Assembly (NCBI GenBank): GCA_937974135.1 | Contig: CALJIH010000085.1 | Coordinates: 1-7,813 of the forward strand | Direction: 5' to 3' | Length of the DNA stretch: 7,813 nt | From: an uncultured Cocleimonas sp. | Lineage (GTDB): Bacteria > Pseudomonadota > Gammaproteobacteria > Thiotrichales > Thiotrichaceae | In this document: one piece after another, positions 5,985 through 7,813 of the stretch | Layout: every line of letters begins with the position of its first letter | Position numbering within the stretch: the first letter of the stretch is position 1 | Translations under genes and position numbers: made by a program | The notes under the pieces: model-generated | Seen by the model: only the letters and a program-made list of their open reading frames with translations | What the model was told of the DNA's origin: nothing | Databases searched by the model: none

Positions 5985-7813
5985 GATCACATTTAAATCA
6001 ATACGTGTTTTCTCCGTTATTTTGGATAATGACACTATTACTGTTGAGCTTGTTCTTAATGGTGGTTTTGTTATTCACCCCTTACGGACCAAAAACGGTT
6101 GCGTTTTTAGCAGATAACTCACTCAAAGAATTAAGTATAAAAGGTGTATCAGGAAGTGTCTTATCAGGATTAAGTGTTGATGAATTTGCTTGGAATTCAG
6201 ACACCGGAATAGAAATTAAAGATATCAATCTTAATATAGATAAATACGATATAGAAAATAAGAAAATTTTCGCTGATAAATTATCTGTAGGCGAATTAGC
6301 CATTGTTTTAGGGGATTCAAAATCGCCTGCTCCAACCTTTGAAAAAATTGAGCTCCCTGATTTTGGTTTACCAGTGAACATTGATGCAGAGCTGTTACAA
6401 CTAGATTCTTTGCGTATTGTTAAAAAAATACCAGACAGCGATGACACGCAAACCTTGTTATTTCAAATCGAAGGGATTGTTTTAAAAAATGCCTCCATAA
6501 AAGATGGAAAACTTACTTTTGAAAGTTTAGTGGGTAATCCAACAATTCTTGATCAACCATTAAAGATTAATGTTGCGAAGGGTTCTTTAAATATGAATCA
6601 ACCGCACGAGCTAACAACTAGTGGTGAAATTTCGTTTGATCATCCCGAATTGGGTAACCTACAAGGTCAAATTCAAATGGGAGGAACACTAACTGAATAC
6701 ATTTTAGGTGCTGACTTAGTCTTTAAACAAAAACAAGTAGGTTCGGGTACATTCTCTGTTAAAGGAGAAGGAGATTACAAAAATATCAAACTAAGTGATA
6801 TTCAAATTTCTAGCAATCACGGAAAAGTTGCAGCGACAGGAAATGTCATATGGGATCCCGAAATCAGATTAAATTTTGATATTGATGGTAAAGAACTTAA
6901 AACTAGTGAATTTTTACCAGACTGGCCTGTAACTGCCGATGCAAAAATTAAATACAGTGGCAGTATTATTGATACTCGTTTAGAAAATACGGTAGACATT
7001 ATAAAACTAGAAGGCGATTTTCGGGGCGAAAAACTAATTGTTGAGGGTCAGATAGTCGATAAACAAGGTTTTATTCGTACAGAGAATCTTGATATTCAAC
7101 TAGGTGATAATACGGTTCTAGCTACTGGTGCAGTTACCGAACCGTTGAACTTAAGGCTTAATATTGATGCTAAAAATTTATCACAAATACTGCCTGAGTT
7201 ATCCGGAAATATAAAAGGTGAAGCTATTGTAAAGGGTGAATATAAAACGCCTGAAATAGAATCAAATGTAAGTGCTAACGAGCTTAGCTATGGCGATTTT
7301 AAGCAAGGCAAAGAAACACTTACTCTAAAGACTAATGTCGTTTTAGAAGAAGATGAGTCCTTACAAATTAAAAATCTGGTGGCAACCTTAGGTAAGAATG
7401 AAGTTAAGATAACAGGAAAAGCTACAGAACCTTTTGCTTTAAATTGGGAAGTAAACGCTCAGGCATTAAATCAGATATCACCATTAGTTGTGGGAAAAGT
7501 AGAAGGTGGAGGTGTTTTAAAAGGTACATCTAATGACCTGACTACAACCCTTAAATTAAAAGCAGACAAATTAGTAATCAATGAACTTAAACAAGGAAAA
7601 GACTCACTGCTTCTAGAGGGTGAGGTTAAGCTCAAAGATAAATTAATCTTATTAAATTCTCTTACTGCTAAGAGCGGTACAAATAGTATTAATGTTATAG
7701 GACAAGCCAGCGAACCTGTCGATATTAATATTGAAGTCAATGCAAAGAAATTATCTGAAGTCTCTCCAGATATAGCCGGTAGGGTAACTGGCACAGCAAG
7801 TGTTACAGGTCCT
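5981..7813 (+). CDS. tamB: TamB, inner-membrane-anchored translocation and assembly module protein (3' end outside window)
   Basis: TamB is an AsmA-like periplasm-spanning protein that is anchored in the inner membrane, contacts TamA, and is thought to form a hydrophobic groove for lipids or substrate proteins. The frame is open for 611 codons to the window edge; E. coli TamB has about 1,260 residues, so about half is visible and the C-terminal TamB (DUF490) domain lies beyond. Residues 11-34 form one transmembrane helix (FSPLFWIMTLLLLSLFLM) without a cleavage site. The following KELSIKGVSGSVLSGLSVDEF matches the conserved TamB beginning, as does PVNIDAELLQLDSLRI. The rest is alternating beta-strand sequence. 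From residue 287 a unit led by G-x-(A/V)-x-x-(E/D)-P recurs at 383, 479 and 574, a period of 95-96 residues. The start codon overlaps the tamA stop as ATGA, so translation is coupled and no separate ribosome binding site is needed. No frameshift was found. Confidence 0.95.
   Translation, partial: MRSHLNQYVFSPLFWIMTLLLLSLFLMVVLLFTPYGPKTVAFLADNSLKELSIKGVSGSVLSGLSVDEFAWNSDTGIEIKDINLNIDKYDIENKKIFADKLSVGELAIVLGDSKSPAPTFEKIELPDFGLPVNIDAELLQLDSLRIVKKIPDSDDTQTLLFQIEGIVLKNASIKDGKLTFESLVGNPTILDQPLKINVAKGSLNMNQPHELTTSGEISFDHPELGNLQGQIQMGGTLTEYILGADLVFKQKQVGSGTFSVKGEGDYKNIKLSDIQISSNHGKVAATGNVIWDPEIRLNFDIDGKELKTSEFLPDWPVTADAKIKYSGSIIDTRLENTVDIIKLEGDFRGEKLIVEGQIVDKQGFIRTENLDIQLGDNTVLATGAVTEPLNLRLNIDAKNLSQILPELSGNIKGEAIVKGEYKTPEIESNVSANELSYGDFKQGKETLTLKTNVVLEEDESLQIKNLVATLGKNEVKITGKATEPFALNWEVNAQALNQISPLVVGKVEGGGVLKGTSNDLTTTLKLKADKLVINELKQGKDSLLLEGEVKLKDKLILLNSLTAKSGTNSINVIGQASEPVDINIEVNAKKLSEVSPDIAGRVTGTASVTGP
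6839..7813 (+). repeat. Divergent protein-level tandem repeat of about 96 residues in TamB
   Basis: Each unit starts with a motif such as TGNVIWDPEI, TGAVTEPLNL, TGKATEPFAL or IGQASEPVDI, with its glycine at codons 287, 383, 479 and 574 (bases 6839, 7127, 7415, 7700). The spacings are 96, 96 and 95 codons. Within a unit the order is a strand pair, then (D/N)A-x-x-L-x-(Q/E)-(I/V)-(L/S)-P, then G-x-(V/I)-x-G with a second glycine-rich strand, then a LKQGK or FKQGK turn about 60 residues in, clearest in units two and three. The last unit is cut by the window edge. The DNA itself has diverged, so this is an old protein repeat and not a recent duplication. Similar low-similarity repeats are a known trait of TamB/AsmA proteins. 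Confidence 0.7.

Noticed and set aside
6082..6447. 121-codon minus-strand reading frame opposite tamB
   Set aside because: The plus strand encodes the conserved N-terminal part of TamB. The antisense frame is serine/leucine-rich shadow sequence without a domain or ribosome binding site.
7471..7794. 107-codon minus-strand reading frame opposite tamB
   Set aside because: It lies wholly inside the TamB repeat region and has the composition of a reverse-strand shadow.

Overview
This window is AT-rich and chromosomal in character, and looks like a low-GC gammaproteobacterium (or a close proteobacterial relative). It carries full-length ApaG and TrmO of the enterobacterial type, a class C PBP4-type D,D-carboxypeptidase, and the TamA/TamB outer-membrane module that marks a diderm proteobacterium. 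I cannot fix the genus from the sequence. There are no mobile elements, CRISPR arrays, tRNAs or rRNAs, and no broken genes.

Layout. Bases 1-323 hold no convincing gene; a strong imperfect inverted repeat (289-328) overlaps the stop codon of the first gene. Two genes lie on the minus strand: a secreted lytic transglycosylase with an extremely lysine-rich linker (324-1160), which appears to have its own promoter, and apaG (1295-1678). An 83-bp divergent spacer (1679-1761) carries interlocked promoters for apaG on one side and for a plus-strand operon on the other. That operon is trmO (1762-2475), dacB (2510-4090), tamA (4095-5984) and tamB (from 5981, running off the right edge). The genes are tightly packed: gaps of 34 and 4 nt, then an ATGA start/stop overlap between tamA and tamB.

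How the genes fit together. Four of the six proteins belong to the envelope. The lytic transglycosylase cuts glycan strands, PBP4 trims or cuts peptide stems and cross-bridges, and TamA (outer-membrane Omp85 protein with POTRA domains) works with TamB (inner-membrane-anchored, periplasm-spanning) in outer-membrane protein insertion and/or lipid transport. TrmO, the tRNA m6t6A37 methyltransferase, is the odd first gene of the operon.

The notable signals are the near-leaderless start of trmO, the interlocked divergent promoters, lysine-rich tracts in both peptidoglycan enzymes, the joining of dacB to tamAB, and a regular repeat of about 96 residues in TamB. I see no wholly new system; the families are known, and what is unusual lies in arrangement and detail.
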